Origin: Thalassovita litoralis
GTDB lineage: Bacteria; Pseudomonadota; Alphaproteobacteria; Rhodobacterales; Rhodobacteraceae
Direction: 5' to 3'
Assembly (NCBI RefSeq): GCF_900182725.1
Contig: NZ_FXTO01000009.1
Location: 54,763-118,762 of the forward strand
Length of the DNA: 64,000 bases
The first letter of the stretch is position 1, and the number at the start of each line of letters is the position of its first letter. The notes beneath the pieces were generated by a model, which was not told the DNA's origin, ran no database searches, and was given only the letters and a program-made list of their open reading frames with translations. Made by a program: the position numbers and the translations under genes. Below are positions 9,301 to 19,168 of this stretch, in pieces.

Positions 9301-10127
9301 TGCTGTCCCGTATTCTGTCCACTGCCAGTATTGAATTTGCCATCGCCCTGCGCAACCGCTGGGTCGCTGTTGGCGCGGCAATGATGGTGCTGTTTTCGCT
9401 GGTCCTGTCGGCGGCGGGGGCCGCGCCTTCGGGTGGGTTGTCGATTGATCCGCTATCGGTGATCGTGGCCAGCCTGATTTCGCTGGCGGTCTATCTGGTG
9501 CCGCTGATTGCCCTGCTGATTTCATTCGACGCCATCGCGGGCGAAGTCGAGCGCGGCACGCTGCCGCTGCATCTGGCCTATCCACTGTCACGGACCGAAT
9601 TGCTGGTGGGCAAACTGCTCGCGCAATTGGTGGTGATCGTGCTGGCCGTGCTGGCGGGCTATGGCGCGGCGGCGATCATGGCCTTTGCCCGTGGCGGCAT
9701 GGACGCCACAGCGGGGCTGGGCGCATTGTGGCGGCTGGTCTGGACTTCGGTCCTGTTGGGGGCGGTGTTCCTGTCGCTGGGCCATGCGATGTCCTGCCTT
9801 GCGCGGCGTCCTTCGGGGGCGGCGGCAATGGCGATTGGGCTGTGGCTGGTGGCTATCGTGCTGTACGATCTGGGCCTGCTGGCCGCTGTCGTGGCGGATG
9901 ATGGCGGGGCGTTTACCACGCAGGTGTTCCCGTGGGCGCTGGTGCTGAACCCGGCGGATGCCTTCCGTATTTTCAACCTTGCCGCTTCGGGGGCAGTGGA
10001 TGCGGCCTCGGGGCTGTCGGGGGCAGCCGGGTCGATTGCCATCTGGAAACCGCTGCTGGCGCTGCTGGCATGGCCCGTGCTGGCCGCCATCATTGCCCGC
10101 CTGTCATTTCAAAGGGTGCAGCCATGA
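9300..10127 (+). CDS. nosY: NosY, membrane permease of the NosDFY complex
   Basis: 275 residues from ATG 9300, which overlaps the nosF TGA (TGATG); a GTG one codon earlier is possible. The protein is almost entirely hydrophobic, with about six predicted membrane spans and the ABC-2 permease motif GEVERGTLPLHLAYP after the second span. It forms the inner-membrane channel with NosF and NosD. The stop overlaps the nosL ATG as ATGA. Confidence 0.94.
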   Translation: MLSRILSTASIEFAIALRNRWVAVGAAMMVLFSLVLSAAGAAPSGGLSIDPLSVIVASLISLAVYLVPLIALLISFDAIAGEVERGTLPLHLAYPLSRTELLVGKLLAQLVVIVLAVLAGYGAAAIMAFARGGMDATAGLGALWRLVWTSVLLGAVFLSLGHAMSCLARRPSGAAAMAIGLWLVAIVLYDLGLLAAVVADDGGAFTTQVFPWALVLNPADAFRIFNLAASGAVDAASGLSGAAGSIAIWKPLLALLAWPVLAAIIARLSFQRVQP

Positions 10128-10681
10128 AAACCTCTTTTCTTGTCCTTGCTTTACTTGCCTTGACCGCCTGCAAAGAGGACGTGGCGCAACGTCCTGCGCC
10201 GGTCGAAATCACAGCCGAGGCTGCCGGGTTCTATTGTCAGATGGGGCTGTTGGAACATGACGGTCCCAAAGGGCAAATTCATCTGGATGGTATGCCCGCC
10301 CCGCTGTTTTTCAGCCAGGTACGGGACGCGGTGGCGTATTTACATATGCCCGAACAAAGCCATGCCGTGACAGTCACCTATGTTCAGGACATGTCAGGGG
10401 CCACATGGGATGCGCCCGGCAAATGGATCACCGCCCAAGAGGCGATCTATGTCATCGGGTCAACCGCGCGGGGCGGTATGGATGCGCCTGAATTTGTGCC
10501 GTTTTCCGATGCCGCAGGGGCGCTGGCCTTTATCGACCGGCACGGCGGCATGATGCGCCGGTTCGAGGAGATCACGCCAGCAATGGCGCTGAGCGCCACA
10601 TTGCCCACCGACATCGCCCCGGCACCTTCATCAGATATGTCGAACCGCTTGCGTGCGCTCGGCCAATACAAGGGGAACTGA
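10124..10681 (+). CDS. nosL: NosL, copper-binding lipoprotein
   Basis: 185 residues from ATG 10124, overlapping the nosY stop by 4 bases; longer in-frame extensions into nosY were rejected. The N-terminus MKTSFLVLALLALTACKED is a lipoprotein signal with lipobox LTAC (Cys16). The mature part has GFYCQMGLLEHDGPKG, the Cys-X-Met/His region that in the NosL family binds Cu(I). It acts as a periplasmic copper chaperone for NosZ. The acidic, Met-rich segment around residues 150-165 fits the family. Confidence 0.94.
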   Translation: MKTSFLVLALLALTACKEDVAQRPAPVEITAEAAGFYCQMGLLEHDGPKGQIHLDGMPAPLFFSQVRDAVAYLHMPEQSHAVTVTYVQDMSGATWDAPGKWITAQEAIYVIGSTARGGMDAPEFVPFSDAAGALAFIDRHGGMMRRFEEITPAMALSATLPTDIAPAPSSDMSNRLRALGQYKGN

Positions 10682-10683
10682 GT

Positions 10684-11595
10684 ATGAAACCCACCCGTCG
10701 CCGTTTTCTGACGCTTGCATCGGCTGCCTGTTTGGGCGCGGCCCTGCCTGCACGTGCCTATCAATGGCAGGGAACTGCCCTTGGCGCCCATGCCCAGATC
10801 ATTCTGGACCACCCAAACGCCAAGGATATCACCCGCGCTGCAATGGCCGAGATTGCGCGGCTGGAACGTGTGTTCAGCCTGTATAAATCCGGATCCGAGC
10901 TATCCCGGCTGAACGCCGCTGGCCGATTGGAAGCGCCATCATTTGAACTGTTGGAATGCCTTGCTGTTGCACGGGATGTTCACAGGATCACCGAAGGCGC
11001 GTTTGATCCCAGCATCCAGCCGTTATGGGCCGCTATGGCGCAGTCTTATTCCGCAGGGCGTTCCCCCACCGCCAAGGACCTGACACAGGCCCGATCCGCC
11101 ATTGGATTTGATCGGGTGCGGTTCGATGCGTCGGCTATCGAACTGGCGCCCGGACAGGCGTTGACCCTGAATGGTATTGCGCAGGGCTATATTGCGGATC
11201 GGGTGGCCGATCTGATGCAACGGGCCGGGGTGCAGGATGTTTTGATCAATACCGGCGAAATTCTGGCAATGGGACCGTCCGATACCGGCGCTGGCTGGCC
11301 GGTTCGGATTGACCGGACGGATCAGAAGCTATTCCTGAACAACCGCGCAATCGCAACGTCGGCAAGTTTTGGGACCGTGCTGGATGCGGACGGCAGGCAA
11401 GGGCATATTCTATCGCCCGATCCACGGGCGGCGGTTGCGGCGGTTCAGGTATCCGTCAGCGCCCCGACCGCGGCGTTGGCGGATGGGTTGTCTACCGGGC
11501 TTTGTGTGTTCGACAGTCTGGCCAAAGTACACGATACGCTGCGCAAAGCCCCGGATGCACGGCTGGAAAGCTATCTGGAAATCGGGACACTCTGA
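10684..11595 (+). CDS. nosX: NosX, FAD:protein FMN transferase (ApbE family)
   Basis: 303 residues, beginning two bases after the nosL stop. A Tat-like signal (TRRRFLTLASAACLGAALPARA) is followed by an ApbE fold: GAHAQIILDHPNAKD, FDPSIQPLW, TLNGIAQGYIADRV and LINTGEILAMG, the last two covering the FAD/Mg site. NosX attaches FMN through a phosphoester to a Thr, here most likely Thr165 of NosR. It closes the cluster; about 50 bases later begins the groES promoter region. No convincing terminator was seen between them. Confidence 0.94.
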   Translation: MKPTRRRFLTLASAACLGAALPARAYQWQGTALGAHAQIILDHPNAKDITRAAMAEIARLERVFSLYKSGSELSRLNAAGRLEAPSFELLECLAVARDVHRITEGAFDPSIQPLWAAMAQSYSAGRSPTAKDLTQARSAIGFDRVRFDASAIELAPGQALTLNGIAQGYIADRVADLMQRAGVQDVLINTGEILAMGPSDTGAGWPVRIDRTDQKLFLNNRAIATSASFGTVLDADGRQGHILSPDPRAAVAAVQVSVSAPTAALADGLSTGLCVFDSLAKVHDTLRKAPDARLESYLEIGTL

Positions 11596-11648
11596 AGCGG
11601 GCGCTGCGGTGCGGCGAAAAAAATCAGCCAGAAGTTTGTGCCAATCGG

Positions 11649-11677
11649 TTGACTCGTGCATTTCCGCTCCTTAGCTA
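11649..11677 (+). promoter_or_regulatory. Promoter of groES-groEL
   Basis: TTGACT (11649-11654) and TAGCTA (11672-11677) are 17 bases apart, a good housekeeping sigma-70-type pair. The predicted start of transcription, about 7 bases on, falls at the front edge of the CIRCE element, as expected for HrcA repression. Confidence 0.65.
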
Positions 11678-11684
11678 TGCGCCG

Positions 11685-11711
11685 TTAGCACTCGACTAGG
11701 GTGAGTGCTAA
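11685..11711 (+). promoter_or_regulatory. CIRCE element, HrcA operator
   Basis: TTAGCACTC (11685-11693) and GAGTGCTAA (11703-11711) with a 9-base spacer match the CIRCE consensus exactly. It lies between the promoter and groES. HrcA bound here represses groESL, and repression is relieved when GroE is occupied by unfolded protein. The hrcA gene is not in the window. Confidence 0.97.
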
Positions 11712-11767
11712 CGGCCCCGCTTAATGAGAAGGGGGCCAGGATAACTTTGAGCCAAGGAGCCTCAGAG

Positions 11768-12055
11768 ATGGCATTTACACCGCTTCATGACCGCGTGCTG
11801 GTTCGCCGCGTGGAAAGCGACGAAAAGACCAAGGGTGGTCTGATCATCCCCGACAGCGCAAAAGAAAAACCGGCCGAAGGTCTGGTTGTTGCAGTTGGCG
11901 CAGGCGCAAAAGACGATGACGGTGATCGCATCGCAATGGACGTCAAAGAAGGCGACAAAATCCTGTTCGGCAAATGGTCCGGCACCGAAGTCACCATCGA
12001 CGGCGAAGAGCTGCTGATCATGAAAGAATCCGACATCATGGGCATTCTGTCCTGA
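11768..12055 (+). CDS. groES: GroES co-chaperonin (Cpn10)
   Basis: 95 residues, normal for GroES. ATG 11768 follows CCAAGGAG; an in-frame start at 11705 lies inside CIRCE and was rejected. It starts [16 protein letters not shown] and holds [16 protein letters not shown], the mobile loop that docks on GroEL. It forms the seven-membered lid of the cytoplasmic folding chamber. groEL follows after 39 bases, so the two form one operon under CIRCE/HrcA control. Confidence 0.98.
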   Translation: MAFTPLHDRVLVRRVESDEKTKGGLIIPDSAKEKPAEGLVVAVGAGAKDDDGDRIAMDVKEGDKILFGKWSGTEVTIDGEELLIMKESDIMGILS

Positions 12056-12076
12056 TCGTCGACGCTGAAATTCTAG

Positions 12077-13732
<1,656 letters not shown>

Positions 13733-13754
13733 TCTGCCGAACATCGGATTTCGG

Positions 13755-13785
13755 AAAGGCCCGCCTTTGGTGGGCCTTTTCTTTT
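13755..13785 (+). terminator. Rho-independent terminator of groESL
   Basis: AAAGGCCCGCC, loop TTTGG, then TGGGCCTTTT followed by CTTTTT: a GC-rich stem with a T-tract on the plus strand, just after groEL. Its stem sequence is nearly the same as that of the terminator at 14658-14682. Confidence 0.9.
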
Positions 13786-13810
13786 TCGTGCCGCGTGCCA
13801 CGATGGCGGC

Positions 13811-14658
13811 ATGAGACTCATTCTTCTGACGACGCTGACGATGGTCGCCTTCGCGGCGAATTCTGTACTGAACCGGATGGGGCTGGCGCAGGCAGGTATG
13901 GACCCCGTGGCCTTTGGCACGATCCGGCTGGTTTCCGGCGCGGCGATGCTGGGCGTGCTGGTGCTGGCCCTGCGCGGGGGCATTACGCTGGCGGGGCGGG
14001 GCGGGGACGTGTGGCCGGTGTGTCGTCCTTGGTGTTGTACATATATGGGTTTTCCGGTGCCTATGTTGCGCTGGACGCGGGGATGGGGGCGCTGATCCTG
14101 TTTGGCACGGTGCAAATCACCATGTTCGCGGGGGCACTTTGGCAGCGCGATACCCTGCCGCTGATGCGCTGGCTGGGGGCTTTGGTGGCCTTTGCGGGAT
14201 TGGTCTGGTTGCTGTGGCCAGGCGCAGGCGCGGAGGTGCCATTTGCGCAGGGCGGTATGATGGTTTTCGCTGGTGTGGGCTGGGGTATTTATTCACTGGC
14301 TGGTCGTGGGGCCGGGGATGCCTTGGGGACGACTGCCGCCAATTTCCTGCTGGCTGTGCCGGTGGGGGGCTTACTGGGACTATGGCACTCAGCCGGAGGA
14401 GAGGCGGCCCCCGCCACCGCAACAGGTATCGGGCTGGCGGTTCTGTCTGGCGCGGTTACGTCCGGTCTGGGTTATGCGCTGTGGTACAGCCTGTTGCCTG
14501 CTTTAGGGGCGGGGCGTGCCGCAGTGGCGCAGCTTTCAGTGCCGGTGATTGCCATGATTGGCGGGGCGCTGCTGCTGGCTGAATGGCCGGACCCCAATGT
14601 GCTGCTGGCTGCCGCGGTTGTGCTGAGCGGGGTCTTTCTGTCGCTCAGGGCAAAATAA
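13811..14658 (+). pseudogene. EamA/DMT-family exporter interrupted by a frameshift
   Basis: The first part (ATG 13811) reads MRLILLTTLTMVAFAANSVLNRMGL and continues to about 14000 with two membrane helices of an EamA transporter. The rest of the same protein (SSLVLYIYGFSGAYVALDAG to LSLRAK) continues in the next frame to 14658. The switch falls in a run of G blocks at about 13991-14007 and equals loss of one base. Joined, the product is about 280 residues with ten helices, the normal size. Alternatives are a sequencing error in the G-rich tract or a real inactivating deletion. The substrate is unknown. Confidence 0.8.
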
Positions 14659-14682
14659 AAGGCCCGCCACTGGCGGGCCTTT
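14658..14682. terminator. Bidirectional terminator between the EamA remnant and etfA
   Basis: AAAGGCCCGCC (14658-14668), loop ACT, GGCGGGCCTTT (14672-14682): a perfect 11-bp stem with T residues after it on the plus strand and A residues before it, so it can stop both converging transcripts. It overlaps the TAA of the EamA gene. Confidence 0.85.
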
Positions 14683-14709
14683 CTGTATCTTGTTGCGTCC
14701 GTCGGGCGC

Positions 14710-15630
14710 TTACAGTTTGCCGGTCAGATCCGGGACTGCTTCGAACAGGTCGGCAACCAGACCGTAATCGGCGACTTGGAAGATCGGTGCTTCTTCGTCT
14801 TTGTTGATTGCGACGATGACCTTGGAATCTTTCATCCCGGCCAAGTGCTGAATCGCACCCGAGATACCGACGGCGATGTACAGTTCCGGTGCCACGACCT
14901 TGCCGGTCTGACCCACCTGCCAGTCGTTCGGGGCAAAGCCCGAATCCACTGCGGCACGCGATGCGCCAACAGCAGCGCCCAGCTTGTCGGCCAGAGCTTC
15001 GATAATGGCAAAGTTTTCTTCCGAACCCACGCCACGGCCACCGGACACAACCACCTTGGCCGAGGTCAGCTCGGGGCGGTCGCTTGCGGCAACTTTGTCT
15101 TCAACCCATTCGGACAGGCCGGGGTTGGCAGCGGCTGCGGCAGCTTCGACAGCGGCAGAGCCACCTTCGCCAGCGGCGTCAAAGGTCGAGGTCCGAACCG
15201 TCAGAACCTTTTTGGGGTCATTCGATTTCACCGTCTGCATGGCGTTGCCCGCATAGATCGGGCGCTCGAACGTCGAACCGTCCACAACGGCGGTCACGTC
15301 CGACAGAACCATCACGTCCAGCAGCGCAGCAACGCGCGGCAGGATGTTTTTGGCCGATGCGGTCGACGGGGCCACGATATGTTCGTAGTCGCCAGCCAGC
15401 GAAACAACCAGATCGGCGACCGGCTCGGCCAGACCATTGGCATAGGCGGCATCGTCAGCCACCAGAACCTTGGACACGCCGTCGATTTTGGCGGCGGCAT
15501 CTGCGGCAGCGGCAGGACCGGCGACCAGAACGGTCACTTCGCCCAGTGCTTTGCCTGCGGTGACAGCTTTCGCGGTGGCGTCCAGCGCCAGTTCACCGCC
15601 CGAAACTTCTGCAAGAAGAAGAACAGCCAT
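14710..15630 (-). CDS. etfA: Electron transfer flavoprotein alpha subunit
   Basis: 306 residues. The N-terminal domain starts [18 protein letters not shown]. The C-terminal FAD domain has [53 protein letters not shown] and a final [19 protein letters not shown], all ETF-alpha hallmarks. With EtfB it takes electrons from acyl-CoA and other matrix-type dehydrogenases and hands them to ETF-QO, encoded at 33129-34775. Its ATG overlaps the etfB stop (TAATG), so the subunits are translated together. Confidence 0.97.
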   Translation of the reverse strand: MAVLLLAEVSGGELALDATAKAVTAGKALGEVTVLVAGPAAAADAAAKIDGVSKVLVADDAAYANGLAEPVADLVVSLAGDYEHIVAPSTASAKNILPRVAALLDVMVLSDVTAVVDGSTFERPIYAGNAMQTVKSNDPKKVLTVRTSTFDAAGEGGSAAVEAAAAAANPGLSEWVEDKVAASDRPELTSAKVVVSGGRGVGSEENFAIIEALADKLGAAVGASRAAVDSGFAPNDWQVGQTGKVVAPELYIAVGISGAIQHLAGMKDSKVIVAINKDEEAPIFQVADYGLVADLFEAVPDLTGKL

Positions 15631-16388
15631 TACACGATCCCCTTTTCTTTCAGCTTGGCGACCAGTTCGTCGACCGAGCCAACCATTTCACCAGCCGAAC
15701 GTGCGGCGGGTTCTGCGGTTTTCACGACTTCCAGACGCGGGGTGACATCGACGCCGTAATCGGCGGCGGTTTTTTCATCCAGCGGCTTTTTCTTGGCTTT
15801 CATGATGTTGGGCAGCGACGCATAGCGCGGTTCGTTCAGGCGCAGGTCGGCGGTGATGATGGCGGGCATCTTCACCTTGATGGTTTGCAGGCCGCCGTCC
15901 ACTTCGCGGGTTACGGTGGCGCTGTCGCCGTCCACACCCACTTCGGAGGCAAAGGTTGCCTGGCTCCAGCCCAGCAGTGCCGACAGCATCTGACCCGTGG
16001 CGTTCATGTCGTTGTCGATCGCCTGTTTCCCGGCGATGATCAGGCCCGGCTGCTCTTCCTCGGCCACTTTGGCCAGGATTTTCGCAACGGCTAGCGGCTC
16101 GATGTCCTGATGTACGTCATCGGCAGCCACAACCAGAATGGCGCGGTCCGCACCCATCGCCAGCGCCGTGCGCAGCGTTTCCTGCGCCTGTTTCACGCCG
16201 ATGGACACAACCACAATCTCATCGGCTTTCCCGGCTTCTTTCAGCCGGATCGCTTCTTCGACTGCGATTTCGTCGAACGGGTTCATCGACATTTTGACGT
16301 TGGCGAGATCGACACCGCTTCCATCCGCTTTCACACGGACCTTCACGTTATAGTCGATCACACGTTTAACAGGTACGAGTACCTTCAT
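15630..16388 (-). CDS. etfB: Electron transfer flavoprotein beta subunit
   Basis: 252 residues. Starts [20 protein letters not shown] and has the ETF-beta signature region [59 protein letters not shown] and the late [21 protein letters not shown]. It binds AMP and forms the ETF heterodimer with EtfA. The 250 bases upstream hold GCAAA-type repeats that may be regulatory. Confidence 0.97.
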   Translation of the reverse strand: MKVLVPVKRVIDYNVKVRVKADGSGVDLANVKMSMNPFDEIAVEEAIRLKEAGKADEIVVVSIGVKQAQETLRTALAMGADRAILVVAADDVHQDIEPLAVAKILAKVAEEEQPGLIIAGKQAIDNDMNATGQMLSALLGWSQATFASEVGVDGDSATVTREVDGGLQTIKVKMPAIITADLRLNEPRYASLPNIMKAKKKPLDEKTAADYGVDVTPRLEVVKTAEPAARSAGEMVGSVDELVAKLKEKGIV

Positions 16389-16471
16389 ATCCGTGGTCTC
16401 CCTTCAGTGGTGGGAAGGCGCGAAACGACTCCCCAAGAACTCTCTGCGCGTTGATATATACTTGCGCGGCG

Positions 16472-16607
16472 GCAAAACAGTGCAAAATCGTCACGTTAGC
16501 GCCAACCGACGCCGCGTTTCTGCCGATTTGACATAAAATGCCGTTAGGGCAGGACTGTTCGCATGTGAATTATAGCTTGTCCAGAAGAATTTTGCACATG
16601 CAGCAAA
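16472..16607. promoter_or_regulatory. GCAAA-motif sites upstream of etfB
   Basis: Direct repeats GCAAAA at 16472-16477 and 16482-16487, 10 bp apart, lie about 85 bp before the etfB ATG. A dyad TTTGC-N7-GCAAA follows at 16591-16607. TTTGC/GCAAA sites are used by RamB/PccR-type regulators of short-chain acyl-CoA metabolism in alphaproteobacteria, which would suit an ETF operon. That link is inference. Confidence 0.3.
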
Positions 16608-16640
16608 GCGGCGCCCTAGGTTTGATTCCTCAGGTCCGCT

Positions 16641-17213
16641 TTAGCGATTTGCGCCCGGCACCCACAGCACGTCACTGTTTCCATTGTCATTGGCCACACG
16701 GGCGGCCACGAACATCCAATCGCTGAGGCGGTTCAGATATTTCACGGCGGCGGGGTTGACGGGTTCAGACAGGGCCAGTTCCACGGCCAGACGTTCCGCG
16801 CGGCGCGATACGGTGCGGCACAGATGCAGATGCGCGGCCAGCGCCGACCCACCGGGCAGGATGAAGCTGCGCAGGGGTGACAGGTCTTTGTTCATTGCGT
16901 CGATTTCGGTTTCCAGCCGCGTGACCTGTGCGTCGGCCATGCGCAGGGGCGGGTATTCGGATTCGGCGTCTTTTTCCATATCCGGGCGGCATAGGTCGGC
17001 CCCCAGATCGAACAGATCGTTTTGAATGCGGGCCAGCGCGGCATCCAGTTCTCCGGTTGCGTGCAGGCGGGCCAATCCCAGCGTGGCGTTGGTTTCGTCC
17101 ACCGTGCCATAGGCATTTACACGGGCGGCATTCTTGGCCACGCGATCGCCGTTGCCCAAGGCGGTGTCGCCCTTGTCCCCGGTGCGGGTATAGATTTTGT
17201 TCAAAACCACCAT
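16641..17213 (-). CDS. Cob(I)alamin adenosyltransferase, PduO type
   Basis: 190 residues. N-terminus MVVLNKIYTRTGDKGDTALGNGDRVAK is the PduO-family ATP-binding motif (TRTGDKGDT). GTVDETNATLG and the C-terminal CRTVSRRAERLAV and VNPAAVKYLNRLSDWMFVAAR carry the Arg/Asp residues of the active site. It transfers adenosyl from ATP to cob(I)alamin to make coenzyme B12. It starts 5 bases after the HIG1 gene and lies just before etfBA, an order common in Rhodobacterales. Confidence 0.93.
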   Translation of the reverse strand: MVVLNKIYTRTGDKGDTALGNGDRVAKNAARVNAYGTVDETNATLGLARLHATGELDAALARIQNDLFDLGADLCRPDMEKDAESEYPPLRMADAQVTRLETEIDAMNKDLSPLRSFILPGGSALAAHLHLCRTVSRRAERLAVELALSEPVNPAAVKYLNRLSDWMFVAARVANDNGNSDVLWVPGANR

Positions 17214-17218
17214 GATAG

Positions 17219-17419
17219 TCAGCCCCTTCTGATCCAGACGAACAGCAGAATCAGCAACACGGCAACGAACTGTGCCGCGATACGCATCCGCATGATTTTA
17301 TTGGCGTGCTTGCGGTTGAAATCGCCACCTTTGGCAAAGCCGCCAATGCCGATCATCAGGATCACCACTACGCCCAGACAGGCCGCAGCGACGACATAAA
17401 AAAGGGGATCGTCCTTCAT
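17219..17419 (-). CDS. HIG1-domain twin-transmembrane protein
   Basis: 66 residues from ATG 17419. Two membrane helices (about residues 7-28 and 46-64) flank a basic loop, GGFAKGGDFNRKHANKIMRMRI, the pattern of bacterial hypoxia-induced-gene-1 (HIG1) proteins. In mitochondria relatives attach to respiratory supercomplexes and cytochrome oxidase; the bacterial role is little known. Earlier in-frame starts add an arginine-rich stretch with no support. It is closely coupled to the adenosyltransferase gene. Confidence 0.85.
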   Translation of the reverse strand: MKDDPLFYVVAAACLGVVVILMIGIGGFAKGGDFNRKHANKIMRMRIAAQFVAVLLILLFVWIRRG

Positions 17420-17498
17420 TGCGAAAGGTCCTTTCGATTGCTTGCGCCTGATGTAGCGGTCCCGCCGGGAAAAGCGAACCCGCGTTTTGTCGCGCAGC

Positions 17499-18329
17499 TT
17501 AGCCTTTGGCCAGCAGCCAGTCCAACATGCGTGTGGGCAGGATACGGCGCAAGGTGCCCATGATATAGGTGGCCGTGGTGACATAATACCGTGGGCGCGG
17601 CGACGGGGTGTTCAGGATGCGCAACACTTTTGCCGTAACGGCAGAGGGGGGCAGCTCAAACATGTCCTTGCCCTCTTTCTGGGCATACAGGCGCGGGATC
17701 AGGCTGTCGCGGTATTGCTGGGCGCGAGGGGATGATTCCCAGTCGATCCATTTTTCAAAATACGGCACGGAATTGGCCCGGATGCGGGATGTGACGGGGC
17801 CGGGTTCCAGCAGCACCACCTGAATATTGGTGTCCCGCATTTCCAGCCGCAGCGTATCTGTCAGCCCCTCTAGTGCGAATTTCGAGGCGTTATAGGCGGA
17901 CCGCCACGGCGCAGCCACCAGCCCCAGCACCGAGGAACAGTTGATGATATGCCCGTGGCCCTGCGCCCGCATGACCGGAATCACCAGCCGGGTCAGATCG
18001 TGATAGCCAAACAGGTTAACCTCGAAAATTTCGCGCAACGCGCCGCGGGGCAGGTCTTCGGCAGCGCCGGGGCAGGCGAAAGCGCCGTTATTATATAGCG
18101 CATCCAGCGTACCGCCGGTCTGTGTCAGAACGTGATCCAGCGCCGCGCGAATGCTGGCCTCGTCCGCGTAATCCAGTTGCAGGGCGTTCAGCCCTTCGCT
18201 GCGCAGGCGTTCCACATCTTTTGTCTGGCGGCAGGCCGCGAAAACACGCCATCCGGCCCGCTGCAACCCATGCGCCGCGTCATATCCGATGCCCGATGAG
18301 CATCCGGTGATCAGGATTGATTTTGCCAT
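17499..18329 (-). CDS. Short-chain dehydrogenase/reductase
   Basis: 276 residues from ATG 18329. TGCSSGIG is the Rossmann cofactor glycine motif, with no acidic residue fixing NAD over NADP that I can judge. NCSSVLG carries the catalytic Ser and YNASKFALEGLTDTLRLEM the YxxxK pair, so the enzyme should be active. The C-terminal segment (residues 200-276) resembles the SDR subgroup acting on retinol-like or other lipophilic alcohols. The substrate is unknown. Longer upstream starts lack homology. Confidence 0.88.
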   Translation of the reverse strand: MAKSILITGCSSGIGYDAAHGLQRAGWRVFAACRQTKDVERLRSEGLNALQLDYADEASIRAALDHVLTQTGGTLDALYNNGAFACPGAAEDLPRGALREIFEVNLFGYHDLTRLVIPVMRAQGHGHIINCSSVLGLVAAPWRSAYNASKFALEGLTDTLRLEMRDTNIQVVLLEPGPVTSRIRANSVPYFEKWIDWESSPRAQQYRDSLIPRLYAQKEGKDMFELPPSAVTAKVLRILNTPSPRPRYYVTTATYIMGTLRRILPTRMLDWLLAKG

Positions 18330-18403
18330 GCTGCCCTTGCCGCCTGTTTGCCCGTTGCGGCAAGGGCTAGGGGAAATACCGCGCGGTTGCAATCACGGCT
18401 GTT

Positions 18404-18949
18404 TCAGCCTTCCAGCTTTTGCAGCAAACGGCTGGCCATCCATCCGATGCGGCCGTTTTCAGCAACCTTCAGTTTCACCCAGCCATTACCCGGCTCCTGA
18501 AGGATTTCCACACGCGTTCCTTGGGTCAATTTCAGAATCACGTTGTACTGGGTGCTTGGCCCATTGCGCAGGTTCACGCGGGTGGCGGTCACCTGTCGTA
18601 TATCCGGGGGGGAAGCTTCGGGGTGTGTTTCTGCTGCGATGGTGTCCGGTTTGGAGGCGGCAGAGGTGGAGCCTGCCGTGTTGTCCAATACCGGGGATGA
18701 CGCGTCGAACGCCGCCCGCGTCACCATTGCGTCACTGATGTCCGGGGTGTCGGTTTTGTCTGGCAGGCGGGCGTTTTGCTGTTCGCGGGCCGCCCGGTCT
18801 GCGGCCTGTTTTTCAGCCAGTTGTGCGGCTGCTTCGGCGCGCACCTGTTCCTTTTGGGCCATAAGATCAGCCGCAAAATCCGTGCCGCCGCTGACCTCGT
18901 AAAAGGCCCAGCCAAGGAAAACGAACGACAGCAAAATAAAGCGCAACAT
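18404..18949 (-). CDS. SH3b-domain protein with one membrane anchor
   Basis: 181 residues from ATG 18949, preceded by GGGGG; a TTG start six codons earlier is less likely. Layout: one N-terminal hydrophobic helix (MLRFILLSFVFLGWAFYEV), an Ala/Gln-rich predicted coiled coil (about 25-65), a Ser/Thr/Pro linker, then a bacterial SH3 domain (VTATRVNLRNGPSTQYNVILKLTQG to NGRIGWMASRLL). SH3b domains often bind peptidoglycan or proteins in the envelope. The function is not known. Confidence 0.85.
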   Translation of the reverse strand: MLRFILLSFVFLGWAFYEVSGGTDFAADLMAQKEQVRAEAAAQLAEKQAADRAAREQQNARLPDKTDTPDISDAMVTRAAFDASSPVLDNTAGSTSAASKPDTIAAETHPEASPPDIRQVTATRVNLRNGPSTQYNVILKLTQGTRVEILQEPGNGWVKLKVAENGRIGWMASRLLQKLEG

Positions 18950-19168
18950 CACGCGCCCCCATATCAAACGAACACTAAAATTTAGATCAGCATAACATGG
19001 ATTTGGTAAAATGCTTATGGGGAAAGCCGGAAAACTGTTCCCCCGCAGTCAAAACACCATGCGGAAATCTTCAACAACACAAAGGGGATAGCCGGTTATG
19101 CACAACAGATTGTCTAAGGATTTGGCCTGTGGCTTGCCGCGCCAGATTTTGGGCGGTACACAGCATGT

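Noticed and set aside
16389..16640. Possible RNA gene between etfB and the adenosyltransferase gene
   Set aside because: No tRNA T-loop or strong conserved fold was found; only GCAAA-type motifs.
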